Source: Erwinia sp. E_sp_B01_1 (GTDB lineage: Bacteria; Pseudomonadota; Gammaproteobacteria; Enterobacterales; Enterobacteriaceae). From it: a stretch of 64,000 nucleotides of DNA. The notes below the pieces were generated by a model that was given only the letters and a program-made list of their open reading frames with translations, searched no databases and was not told the DNA's origin. Shown here piece after piece: positions 53,891 to 62,609 of the stretch. The position numbers and the translations under genes are program-made. The first letter of the stretch is position 1. Each line of letters begins with the position of its first letter. The stretch covers positions 2,294,001 through 2,358,000 of the forward strand of contig NZ_CP142208.1 of NCBI RefSeq assembly GCF_036865545.1, in the 5' to 3' direction.

Positions 53891-56425
53891 TTAATCAATT
53901 GAAAGTATGGAAGGGGTCAGCTTCCCGGTATCCTCCAGCGTGATACGGTTAGTCAGGACGCGCTCTTCACCGGTGATAACATCCCGATAGCGACGATTAG
54001 CCAGGCGTTCGGGCAGGACGATTTCCGTCCCGTTCCAGAGCGTTGTCGGGGTTTCGCAAAATGTTTCATTCAGCAGACCGAAGACAAGACGGGGAACGAT
54101 AACGATCAGGGCATCCTCATCATCCACCCGCGCCCAGGCCAGAATATGATCCGCCCTGCTGCCAGTGATGGTGAGAGGTAGATAATCACCGTGACTAAAC
54201 AGATTCGGCTTCTTTTGACGTAAAGGCAAGAGCTTCGCAATAAGGTGCTGTTTCAGTCGGCCACTCAGCCAGGCTTCATCAACCGGAGGGTCGACAATAT
54301 TATCCTCAGCCAGCTGCTGCTGAAGCAGGGCAAAATCCGGCTCTAGGCGGTTGTCAGGATCGACAAGGCTGAAATTCAGCCCCTCGCTGCCCTGATAAAT
54401 ATCCGGCACGCCTGGTGCGGTCAGTTTGATGGCCGTCTGGGTCAGGCTGTTTACCAGGCCTGCGCGGATAAATGGCTGCAATGCGCTGACGAAATCCTGC
54501 AGGAAAGCCTGGTTGTCCGGTGAAAAGAGATGACGGGCATAGTCAAACACGGCCTGTTCATAGGCTTCGTTATTGTCGGCCCAGTCTGTGCGCAGCTTCG
54601 CTTCACGCAGCGCTTTTTCCAGGTAGGCCAGGAACCGTGTCTCCAGCGCTTTCAGCCCTTCTCTGTCATCCGGGCCGAGTGTGGCAGGCCAGACGCCGGC
54701 CAGCGCCTGGAAGATCATCCATTCAATACCCGGTCGCGGTGCCGGACCATCGTCAAGCTGCACCACTTTTGCACGGTTAATCTGGCACCAGCGGGTGAAG
54801 CACTCCGTCCAGCGTTCCGGTGCTTCCGTCAGCGTGTAAAGCCGCGCACGGGCATCCTCACCCCGTTTGGTATCATGGGTTGAGGTACTGGTGATGGCAT
54901 CAGGCTGACGTTCGCGCCGGATCTTCATCTCTTCATGGAAGCGTTCAGGGGAGAACGAACGCGGTAGCGGCTCTGCACCAACTTCATTCAGCCCCAGCGC
55001 CATATGCAGGCGGAAGAATAAGGTATCTTCCACGGATTTTGCCATCAGCGGGCCGGTAAGTTGCTGAAAGCGGGTACGGAAAGAGGCCGCGTCAGCTGAA
55101 GATGCCTCAGAAACCTTGCCAGACATGATACGGGTCAGAAATTCCAGCGCTTCAGGATCGGGCGCGTTAGTACTGGCCGTGACCTGCTCAACCACTTTTT
55201 GCAGTAACGCAGTGTCGGCCGGGGGCAACCCTGCCGCCGTGCCGTAGGTTCGGTAGACCGGGAACGCGACCAGCAACTCCCGCAGGGCTGACCGCAAAGC
55301 TTTCTCATCCGCTACGACATTTTGCTGAGCAGCAATCTCCAGCGCAATTTTCAGCAGCGTGCTGGATTCGCCCTCAAAATTTCTTCCTGCCATCAGCAGT
55401 TTCGCCGTCAGCAGTTCGGCCGCCACATCTACCGGCTTGCCCAGCACTTCCTCATAGGCTTTACGCAGCGTGTCGATCCTGTCGCCATCCACCAACGCAT
55501 CAGAAAGCGAGGCGATAAATTCATAGCCTGTGGTGCCGGAAATGGGCCAGTCTTCGGGAAGGTGCTCACCCTCTCCCAGGATCTTTTCAACGGTGATATA
55601 GCAATCCGGCCCTGCCTGCTGGCGCAGAAGCTCAAGATAACCTTTTGGATCGGCAAGCCCGTCGACATGATCAACCCGCAGGCCGTCAACAGCCCCGGAA
55701 TGGACCAGTTCCAGGATCAGCCGGTGTGTATCATCAAAAACGGCACGCTCTTCAACCCGGACGCCAGCGAGGCCAGTTATCTCAAAGAACCGGCGATATG
55801 AAAGTTCACGCGGCGCATCCCGCCACGACATCAACCGCCAGGGTTGGCGATCGTGCAGTTCAGCAATTTCTGCTTTATCGGTGATTGCCAGCACCTCCGC
55901 TTCACGCCCCTGCCAGCTTTCCGGCACCAGCGGATAGATATTCTCAAAATAAGCCAGGGCGGGATTACCCGTTTCAGGATCGGCTTTAATGCTGATATCA
56001 CCCTGTTCCAGCACGGCTTCAAAACTGTCGCCGAGGAAAGGCAGAGTCAGGCGGCGTGACCAGTCGATGTCAAAATGACGGGCATATCGGCTTTTTTCAC
56101 CCTGCGCGATGACGTCACGCCACCAGGGATTTTCCAGCGAAGCCGCCATATGATTTGGCACAATGTCCAGAATCAACCCCAGCCCGGCCGCTTTCAGAAC
56201 CCGGACCATACGGTCAAAGCCTTCACGGCCCCCAATCTCAGGTTCTATCTCGTTAGCGTTGGTAACGTCATAACCGTGAGTCGATCCGGATGTGGCGGTA
56301 AAAATTGGCGAAGCATAAAGATGGCTGATGCCGAGTTGTTTCAGGTAAGGCACCAGGCCTGCGGCACGATCGAAAGTCATGCCGTTACGGAACTGAATAC
56401 GGTAGGTAGCGGTTGGTATCTTCAC
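53891..56425 (-). CDS. treY: Malto-oligosyltrehalose synthase TreY
   Basis: 844 residues, GH13. PTATYRIQFRNGMTFDRA at the start, ILDIVPNHMA, VDGLRVDHVDGLADP (nucleophile Asp), TVEKILGEGEHLPEDW (acid/base Glu) and SSTHDTKRGEDARAR are the TreY signatures. It converts the terminal alpha-1,4 bond of maltodextrin into a trehalose linkage. Its start overlaps the treZ stop by four bases. Cytoplasmic. Confidence 0.94.
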   Translation of the reverse strand: MKIPTATYRIQFRNGMTFDRAAGLVPYLKQLGISHLYASPIFTATSGSTHGYDVTNANEIEPEIGGREGFDRMVRVLKAAGLGLILDIVPNHMAASLENPWWRDVIAQGEKSRYARHFDIDWSRRLTLPFLGDSFEAVLEQGDISIKADPETGNPALAYFENIYPLVPESWQGREAEVLAITDKAEIAELHDRQPWRLMSWRDAPRELSYRRFFEITGLAGVRVEERAVFDDTHRLILELVHSGAVDGLRVDHVDGLADPKGYLELLRQQAGPDCYITVEKILGEGEHLPEDWPISGTTGYEFIASLSDALVDGDRIDTLRKAYEEVLGKPVDVAAELLTAKLLMAGRNFEGESSTLLKIALEIAAQQNVVADEKALRSALRELLVAFPVYRTYGTAAGLPPADTALLQKVVEQVTASTNAPDPEALEFLTRIMSGKVSEASSADAASFRTRFQQLTGPLMAKSVEDTLFFRLHMALGLNEVGAEPLPRSFSPERFHEEMKIRRERQPDAITSTSTHDTKRGEDARARLYTLTEAPERWTECFTRWCQINRAKVVQLDDGPAPRPGIEWMIFQALAGVWPATLGPDDREGLKALETRFLAYLEKALREAKLRTDWADNNEAYEQAVFDYARHLFSPDNQAFLQDFVSALQPFIRAGLVNSLTQTAIKLTAPGVPDIYQGSEGLNFSLVDPDNRLEPDFALLQQQLAEDNIVDPPVDEAWLSGRLKQHLIAKLLPLRQKKPNLFSHGDYLPLTITGSRADHILAWARVDDEDALIVIVPRLVFGLLNETFCETPTTLWNGTEIVLPERLANRRYRDVITGEERVLTNRITLEDTGKLTPSILSID

Positions 56426-58206
56426 TCTGCCTCTCCCTGCGCCAGACGCACGATAATAGAATTCTGTGGCAGATCGGTGATCCCCTGCGGCCAGCCGAAA
56501 ATTTTCTCACCTGGCAGGTCTGGCAGTGGTTGAGTGTTTTCACCGATATTCAGCGCGAGTGAAAGCGTGCCTTGTGGGAAATCCCAGCTCACGGCCAGAA
56601 AACCTTTCGCCGTTTTGACCACCTTGCCGCTGTTCCCCCCGGCATTGTGCAGCAAGGGAACAATATGTTGCTGACGCAGCTTCAGCAACTTGCTGGTCAG
56701 TGCCAGCCACTCCTTACCCTGCTCGCTTCCGGTCTTGTTCCAGTCGAGTTTCGACATTGCGAAAGTCTCGCGGGCATTAGGATCGGGCACGACTTCGCCA
56801 TGGCCAGCGTGGCCCTTGAACTCGCGGGCGCGGCCCTCGCGTACGGCTTTGGCAAGATCGCCGTGAAAATCAGTAAAGAACAGGAAGGGATTGGTTTCTC
56901 CATACTCTTCGCCCATAAACAGCAGCGGGATATGCGGTGATAAAAGCAGTGTCGCCAGCAGAACTTTGGTCCGGTCGGCTCCGGCCAGGTCGATCAACCT
57001 CTCGCCCTGCGCACGGTTGCCGATCTGATCGTGGTTTTGAATGAAGTCAACAAAGGCAACGGGCGGCTGGCCGGTGCTTTTCACTCCCCGCTTCTCGCCG
57101 CTCTGCAGCGATTCCTCTCCCTGATAGGCAAAGCCTTCAGTCAGTGTTCGCGCCACAAGCTTTTCAGGCTCTGCGGCAAAATCCTGGTAATAAGCATGGG
57201 TTTCACCGGTAGCAAATACGTGAACGGCGTTGTGGAAATCATCGTTCCATTCCCCCGTGAACAAGGGGACGGAACCATCCGCATTGCGTGGATGCAGGTA
57301 AATAACGTTGCGGCAGTCTTCAGTGGTCAGATGGACGGGACGATCTGTGATATCAGCGCGGATGCGTTCCGCGATTTCGATCAGCGCGTGCCGGTCAGAA
57401 CTGTCTTCAATCTGATCGATAGCGTCAAAACGCAGGCCATCAAGGTGGAACTCTTCAAGCCAGTAAAGCGGCGCTTCAACTATATAACGCCGTGCCGCAT
57501 CAATGTCGTAAGCGATGCCTGCACCCCAGGGCGTCATCCGCTCCTTATGGAAGAAATGCGGTGACAGCAGCGGCAGATAATTGCCCTCAGGTCCGAAGTG
57601 ATTAAGCACAATATCCAGCACCACCGACAGCCCGTGACCGTGAGCAGCATCAACGAAGGCTTTGAAATCTTCCGGTGTGCCATAGGCGGAATGCGGAGCA
57701 TAAAGCAGCACGCCATCATATCCCCAGCCACGATCGCCGCCAAATTGCGAAAGGGGCAATACTTCAATCATGGTGATGCCGAGTCCGGCGAGGTAAGCAA
57801 GCTTTTCGGTTGCTGCGCTGAATGTGCCCTCCGGCGTGAAGGTGCCGATATGCATCTCATAAACCACTGATTCCTGCCACGGACGACCAGCCCAGCCGGC
57901 ATTTTCCCAGCGATAGTTTTGAGGATCGATAACCAGTGAGGGGCCGTTAACACCCTCTTTCTGAGCCCGGGATGCCGGGTCCGGCACAACCATGCCGTCA
58001 GCCAGGACAAAGTTATATTCCGCGCCGGGCTTTATGCCTTCCAGCTCCAGGCTAAACCAGCCATCAAGGCCAGGCTCCATCTCTCTGTCTTCGCCGTTTA
58101 GTCTCAACGTTACTTTCTTTTGCCCGGTTGCCCAAAGAGCAAAGCGAACTGCACCGGAGTCCAGATATTCGGCTCCCCAGCTCCTGAAAAAGGCTTTGGA
58201 TGTCAT
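56422..58206 (-). CDS. treZ: Malto-oligosyltrehalose trehalohydrolase TreZ
   Basis: 594 residues from ATG 58206 (GAGGGAG upstream); the longer frame adds only seven residues. GH13 with N-terminal sandwich, SVVLDIVLNHFGPEGNY, GLRFDAIDQIED (nucleophile Asp), HLTTEDCRN (acid/base Glu) and FIQNHDQIGNRAQGERL. It releases trehalose from malto-oligosyltrehalose. First gene of the treZ-treY-glgX operon, which makes trehalose from glycogen for osmotic and desiccation tolerance. Confidence 0.94.
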   Translation of the reverse strand: MTSKAFFRSWGAEYLDSGAVRFALWATGQKKVTLRLNGEDREMEPGLDGWFSLELEGIKPGAEYNFVLADGMVVPDPASRAQKEGVNGPSLVIDPQNYRWENAGWAGRPWQESVVYEMHIGTFTPEGTFSAATEKLAYLAGLGITMIEVLPLSQFGGDRGWGYDGVLLYAPHSAYGTPEDFKAFVDAAHGHGLSVVLDIVLNHFGPEGNYLPLLSPHFFHKERMTPWGAGIAYDIDAARRYIVEAPLYWLEEFHLDGLRFDAIDQIEDSSDRHALIEIAERIRADITDRPVHLTTEDCRNVIYLHPRNADGSVPLFTGEWNDDFHNAVHVFATGETHAYYQDFAAEPEKLVARTLTEGFAYQGEESLQSGEKRGVKSTGQPPVAFVDFIQNHDQIGNRAQGERLIDLAGADRTKVLLATLLLSPHIPLLFMGEEYGETNPFLFFTDFHGDLAKAVREGRAREFKGHAGHGEVVPDPNARETFAMSKLDWNKTGSEQGKEWLALTSKLLKLRQQHIVPLLHNAGGNSGKVVKTAKGFLAVSWDFPQGTLSLALNIGENTQPLPDLPGEKIFGWPQGITDLPQNSIIVRLAQGEAE

Positions 58207-58559
58207 ACAACTCCCTCGTTTAAGCAATCAATGAAAACTTCACGCGGACCAGTACCAATAGTGCGAGCTTGCGTCTCGTTCGCTTGAAATAATCTTAGTC
58301 GAGTATTCTGGCAATGCTCTGCCCCAGCAGTAGAGATAAAGCTGAATCGAATCCATTATTTGCTAAAAAATTGCTCCTTTACTCACGTTTAGCCTGATAA
58401 AAGCCCCTCAAAACATAACAATTCGTGATGTGTATCTGATATTTGCCACCTTTATTAACGTATTTTCCTGCCGGTGACGCCGTTCACATCTTTATTCAGC
58501 ATGAGTTTGTACTCTCCTGAAACGTTAGCTAAATCAATTCAGCAAAAAGGATGAATACG
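58207..58559. other. 353-base divergent promoter region (treZ / DUF4432 gene)
   Basis: Holds the promoters of the trehalose operon (minus) and the epimerase-like gene (plus). No clear operator recognised. Confidence 0.5.
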
Positions 58560-59768
58560 ATGAAAAAACAGACTCTGGCCCTGGTGGTTCTTACCTTATT
58601 AAGCGCACAGGCTTCCGCAAAAAGCTGGGTGCTGACAGACGTTGACACCAGCAAGGACGAGGGGAACTGGCAGATTTCCAACACTGAGCTGAAGCTGGGT
58701 GGCGAACCCTTCAGCATTGAACAGAAAGTTCTGCACGGCGGCAAACAGGAAGGTTCAAAGGTCATAACGCTGACCAGCAACAATGGCCTGACTATCATGC
58801 TCAGCCCGACCAGAGGCATGGATTTGCTGCGTGTAACGGGTCATGGCGTGCGGCTGGGCTGGGATTCACCGGTAAATGAAGTGGTTAACCCGGCTTATAT
58901 CAATCTGGAAAGCCGCAATGGCCTGGGCTGGCTGGAAGGCTTCAATGAAATGATGGTGCGCTGTGGCTTTGAATGGACTGGCCACCCGGTCACTAAAGAC
59001 GGATTAATTTATACTTTACACGGTAAAGCGGGGAATACTCCGGCATCCAAAGTTGAAGTCAGCGTGGATGATAAAGCCCCGCATGAGATCCGCATTCGTG
59101 GATTGTTGAAAGAGCATACTTTTAAGAAAGCCAACCTGGAAACCTGGACGGAACTGCGTTATGTGCCGGGCAGTGACTCCTTCACCGTACATGACGTCTT
59201 AACCAATCAGGCGGATTACCCACACGACTACCAGATTATCTATCACAGTAACTTTGGTACGCCGATCCTGGAAAAAGATGCGCGCTTTATTGCGCCACTG
59301 GTCTCTGTTTCACCTTTCAACGACTATGCCAAAAAAGGGCTTAAGGATTGGGCAACCTATGATGCGCCAACCAAAGACTTTGATGAAATGGTGTTTAACC
59401 TTAAGCCAAAAGCCGATAAAGAGGGCAAAACGCTGGCAGCAGTGATCAACAGCAAAGGAGACAAAGGCGCGTCTGTTGAGTTTGATACCCATCAGTTACC
59501 GCTGCTGACTATGTGGAAAAACACCGATACCCTGAAGCAGGGATACGTCACCGGCATTGAGCCAGGCACCAACTATGCCTACCCGGTCACTATCGAAAAA
59601 GAACAGGGACGAGTTAAGCAGCTACAGCCAGGTCAGAGCACGGCGTTTACCCTCACCTATTCCCTGCTGAAAGATGCGGCTGCCGTTCAGAAAGTTGAGC
59701 AAAGAGTGAAGGAGATTCAGGGTGATGAGTCAGTGAAAATTGATGAAAAGCCCATTGCGGTGGAGTGA
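58560..59768 (+). CDS. Exported DUF4432 (aldose-1-epimerase-like) protein
   Basis: 402 residues from ATG 58560, which has AGGA eight bases upstream; ATG 58551 sits too close to it. Signal peptide MKKQTLALVVLTLLSAQASA. The mature part is a galactose-mutarotase-like beta sandwich: ITLTSNNGLTIMLSPTRGMDLLRV, GLGWLEGFNEMMVRCGFEWTG, YHSNFGTPIL, TGIEPGTNYAYP. It probably binds or epimerises a sugar in the periplasm. Divergent from the trehalose operon; a functional link is unproven. Confidence 0.82.
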   Translation: MKKQTLALVVLTLLSAQASAKSWVLTDVDTSKDEGNWQISNTELKLGGEPFSIEQKVLHGGKQEGSKVITLTSNNGLTIMLSPTRGMDLLRVTGHGVRLGWDSPVNEVVNPAYINLESRNGLGWLEGFNEMMVRCGFEWTGHPVTKDGLIYTLHGKAGNTPASKVEVSVDDKAPHEIRIRGLLKEHTFKKANLETWTELRYVPGSDSFTVHDVLTNQADYPHDYQIIYHSNFGTPILEKDARFIAPLVSVSPFNDYAKKGLKDWATYDAPTKDFDEMVFNLKPKADKEGKTLAAVINSKGDKGASVEFDTHQLPLLTMWKNTDTLKQGYVTGIEPGTNYAYPVTIEKEQGRVKQLQPGQSTAFTLTYSLLKDAAAVQKVEQRVKEIQGDESVKIDEKPIAVE

Positions 59769-60237
59769 TTCGCGGCGGGATAAACAATGCTCAACGGCAG
59801 AAAGAGTGAATCGCTGTTTATCCAGAGTACTTAATGGCTCTGTGCAGGAAGATGAAAGGATCTTCCTCTCCATCACGAACTTTATATCTGTTCAAAGCGC
59901 CGCGACACGGCGCTTTTGTTTTGCATACCCTTCGCCCTTTTTCACTCCCTGTTAGCGCCAGCAGCCCAGCAACAAAAATAACATTCATTTATCTTAGAAG
60001 ATTTCTTTTATTAACGATAAGTGCCATGAAGTCCCAGATTGCAAAGGTTCATTCACTCTCAATTCTTAATAAGCATGAAAATTCAGATGAAATTTTCTGG
60101 ACATCAAAGCCCCGACCCGATAAAAAGATTCTGACTTAAGTCAAATAAGTAGAGTTTTATCATACAAAAGAAATTTAAAATTAACTAACTCATCACAAAC
60201 CTAAAACAGAGAAATTGGGTATGAATCAGGAAGCGTA
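59769..60237. other. 469-base gap before the fimbrial regulator
   Basis: It contains the terminator at 59894 and the 12-base palindrome TGACTTAAGTCA at 60132-60143, about 95 bases before the ToxR-like gene. No gene seen. Confidence 0.5.
59894..59923 (+). terminator. Rho-independent terminator of the DUF4432 gene
   Basis: AAGCGCCG, loop CGACA, CGGCGCTT, then TTGTTTTG. Confidence 0.85.
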
Positions 60238-60861
60238 ATGTCTTCTGAGGTAAACATGGAAAATAACAACGACAATCAGTCATCACAGGTATTGTTCACG
60301 ATTGATGAAACCATTTTTTTTGATCCACAGGGTCATAAGTTATTTTGTCGCGGAAAGGATTTATCTCCTCAGGAATTTAGCCTGAATACGCCTGCCAGTC
60401 GGTGTTTCATGCTGCTTATACAAAAAAGGGGTAAGGTTGTTACGCGTGAGGAATTTCTTCAGCATGTCTGGATAGAGAACGGAGCTTTCGTTTCACAGAA
60501 TACCTATTATCAAAATATCTCAATTTTAAGGAGAACATTAAAAAAAGCCGGAATCAAAGAGGACATCATCATTACCGTTCCTCATCAAGGCCTGACCCTT
60601 GCTCTGGATGTGAGTATTGAAAAAGAAGATAATGTCATTGACAACAAAACGGCTGTTTATGATAGTTATCATCAGGAAGAAACATCAATTCACTCACCTC
60701 AGACAGAAGGTAAGAAAGATGAATTCGAAATGAAAATGAGAGGAACGCCACGCCAGGAGAAAGAAATAATAACCTCAAGGCTACAGCCTCACCATAAAAT
60801 CATCATTGCTATCTTTATTGCAACAATCATAATATTAATTAATAACCATCTTTTTTCGTAA
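60238..60861 (+). CDS. ToxR/CadC-like membrane-anchored transcription regulator
   Basis: 207 residues from ATG 60238 (AGGAAG upstream; a second ATG at 60256 is possible). Residues about 20-115 form an OmpR-type winged helix (ITVPHQGLTLAL near its end, GAFVSQNTYYQNISILRRTL in the recognition helix). A long polar linker follows, then one hydrophobic helix at about 187-203 and only four or five residues beyond. So there is almost no periplasmic sensor, and signal may come through the membrane or a partner. Directly upstream of the fimbrial operon, so likely its regulator. Confidence 0.82.
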   Translation: MSSEVNMENNNDNQSSQVLFTIDETIFFDPQGHKLFCRGKDLSPQEFSLNTPASRCFMLLIQKRGKVVTREEFLQHVWIENGAFVSQNTYYQNISILRRTLKKAGIKEDIIITVPHQGLTLALDVSIEKEDNVIDNKTAVYDSYHQEETSIHSPQTEGKKDEFEMKMRGTPRQEKEIITSRLQPHHKIIIAIFIATIIILINNHLFS

Positions 60862-61231
60862 TTTTTAGCGTCTAACGGTTCAGTCCCTTTCCAGTTAAAT
60901 AGTTAATTGCCACCCCCTGTTAGCTGAGTGATTAAGTTAACGCGGAGGGGGTTCCAGTCAGTAAATTGCATTGTAAGACAGTAATATTTCATGTGAACCC
61001 GCTCTGCAGGATTTATGAACGAAATAATTAAGACTGAGTTAAATGGATTTTTTAATTTCTTAAACATAAAGTAATCCGACTGCAGCGTGAACCTCAGGTT
61101 ACTTGCAGTGGCGAAAATAATGGACAGGGAAGCATTTAGCCTGAAATGAAAAATGCTTTTCAGACTTAAACCGTTAGTAAGTCCACCTTTATCGGTGAAC
61201 TTATTTACATGAAAATTCAAAGGACAGAAAT
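60862..61231. other. 370-base fimbrial promoter region
   Basis: AT-rich gap between the regulator and the pilin gene, with a hairpin-like AAGCATTT...AAATGCTT at about 61130-61157. I saw no paired inverted repeats of the fimS switch type. Confidence 0.45.
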
Positions 61232-61780
61232 ATGAAATATATCGTATCCGCTATGACATCAGTAACACTGCTGGCCGTTTTTTCCTCCGCATCAATCAGC
61301 GCCGCTGATGGCACTATCAATTTCAAAGGAAATATCCTTGATGCTGCCTGTATCGTCGATCTGGACGGCGCAGGTGCAAAAACGATGGATGTCCTGATGG
61401 GAGATGTCTCTAAAACCGCCTTTACCGGTACAGGCTCAACTGCTGGGGGTAGCGCAAGCGCCACTAAATTCAACATCACCCTGAAGAACTGTCCTGAGAC
61501 TGTTTCTACAGCCAAAGTTAAATTCGATGGTATAGCCTATGCGGGTGATAACACCGTTCTGGCGTTGACCAATGAAACCGGGGTGGCAAAAGGTGTGGGT
61601 ATCCAGCTGACTGACAAATCGGGAGAGGTACTGCCACTCTTCACCCAGTCTGCATCCTACAATCTCGTTAGTGGTGCTAATGCCAATATCCTCGACTTTT
61701 ATGCCCGCTATATTCAGAAAGACGCTGCTGTAACGGCGGGTAAAGCTAACTCTGTGGCAACTTTTACCGTTAATTATTAA
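61232..61780 (+). CDS. Fimbrial major subunit (type 1-like pilin)
   Basis: 182 residues. Signal peptide of about 24 residues (MKYIVSAMTSVTLLAVFSSA then SISAADG). TINFKGNILDAACIVDL carries the first disulfide cysteine and LKNCPETVSTAKV the second. The C-terminus ends VATFTVNY with the penultimate tyrosine used by chaperone and usher. Assembled by donor-strand exchange at the outer membrane. AAAGGACAG precedes the ATG. First structural gene of the operon. Confidence 0.9.
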   Translation: MKYIVSAMTSVTLLAVFSSASISAADGTINFKGNILDAACIVDLDGAGAKTMDVLMGDVSKTAFTGTGSTAGGSASATKFNITLKNCPETVSTAKVKFDGIAYAGDNTVLALTNETGVAKGVGIQLTDKSGEVLPLFTQSASYNLVSGANANILDFYARYIQKDAAVTAGKANSVATFTVNY

Positions 61781-61785
61781 TTGCT

Positions 61786-61816
61786 GACACCTCCCCGGGA
61801 TGGGAGGTGTCTTTTT
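61786..61816 (+). terminator. Intra-operon attenuator between pilin and chaperone genes
   Basis: GACACCTCCC, loop CGGGAT, GGGAGGTGTC, then TTTTT: a full rho-independent terminator inside the operon. Partial read-through would give more pilin than chaperone and usher. Confidence 0.85.
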
Positions 61817-61832
61817 CAAAAAAGGTAGCGGA

Positions 61833-62516
61833 ATGCGCAGATTTCAGATTTCGTTTTTACTACTGCTTGGTATCATCACCTTCGAAGTAAGCGCTGGCGT
61901 AGTCATTGGCGGCAGCCGAATGGTTTACGAAGGAAATAAAAAAGAGCAGTCAATCACGGTTGAAAATTTGGATCCCACACCTTTTCTGATCCAGTCATGG
62001 ATTGAAGATGCGTCAGGAAAATTGCTTAACTCGCCTCCCCAATTTTTTGTCACCCCTCCCCTGTTCCGACTGGATGGCGGGCAGAAAAATATTCTGCGGA
62101 TCATCAACAGTATGAAATCTTTGCCTCAGGACAAGGAGTCGCTGTTCTGGTTAAATATCAAGTCTATTCCGGCAAAATCGGATGAAGACAAAAATTCGCT
62201 ACAAATAGCCGTACGTTCGCGTCTGAAACTGATTTATCGTCCTGACAGTTTACTGAGTGAAGTGCCCGAGGAATTTTCAGCAAAGTTAGTCTGGCATCGC
62301 CAGGGGAATGAATTAACCGTTACTAATCCGTCGAAATATTATATGAATTTTATGTCTGTTAAAATTAACAATGTAAAAATCTCCGACGGTGGTTTTGTCG
62401 GGCCGGAGTCTGCAATGACTTTTACACTGCCTGCAAATAACCTCACCGGCGACCTCAGTTGGGCGATCATCAATGATTACGGTGGTACAGGTCCTGCACA
62501 TCACTTCACACTATAA
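61833..62516 (+). CDS. Periplasmic fimbrial chaperone (PapD family)
   Basis: 227 residues from ATG 61833; the frame from 61800 begins inside the terminator hairpin. Signal peptide of about 20 residues. GVVIGGSRMVYEGNKKEQSI is the G1/A1 strand region, ESLFWLNIKSIPA and RSRLKLIYRP carry the conserved arginine-lysine cleft residues of PapD chaperones, followed by domain 2. It delivers subunits to the usher. Confidence 0.9.
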   Translation: MRRFQISFLLLLGIITFEVSAGVVIGGSRMVYEGNKKEQSITVENLDPTPFLIQSWIEDASGKLLNSPPQFFVTPPLFRLDGGQKNILRIINSMKSLPQDKESLFWLNIKSIPAKSDEDKNSLQIAVRSRLKLIYRPDSLLSEVPEEFSAKLVWHRQGNELTVTNPSKYYMNFMSVKINNVKISDGGFVGPESAMTFTLPANNLTGDLSWAIINDYGGTGPAHHFTL

Positions 62517-62609
62517 ATATCTTCTTCAGCATTAACTTAAGAAAGTGTTTTTTACAAGAGTTCCTGTGATTTGACAATGATGTCAGTGCTTGAGCAATGG
62601 AATGTAAAG

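Noticed and set aside
60862..61231. A fimS-type invertible promoter switch
   Set aside because: I could not find matching inverted repeats flanking the pilin promoter and no recombinase gene is nearby.
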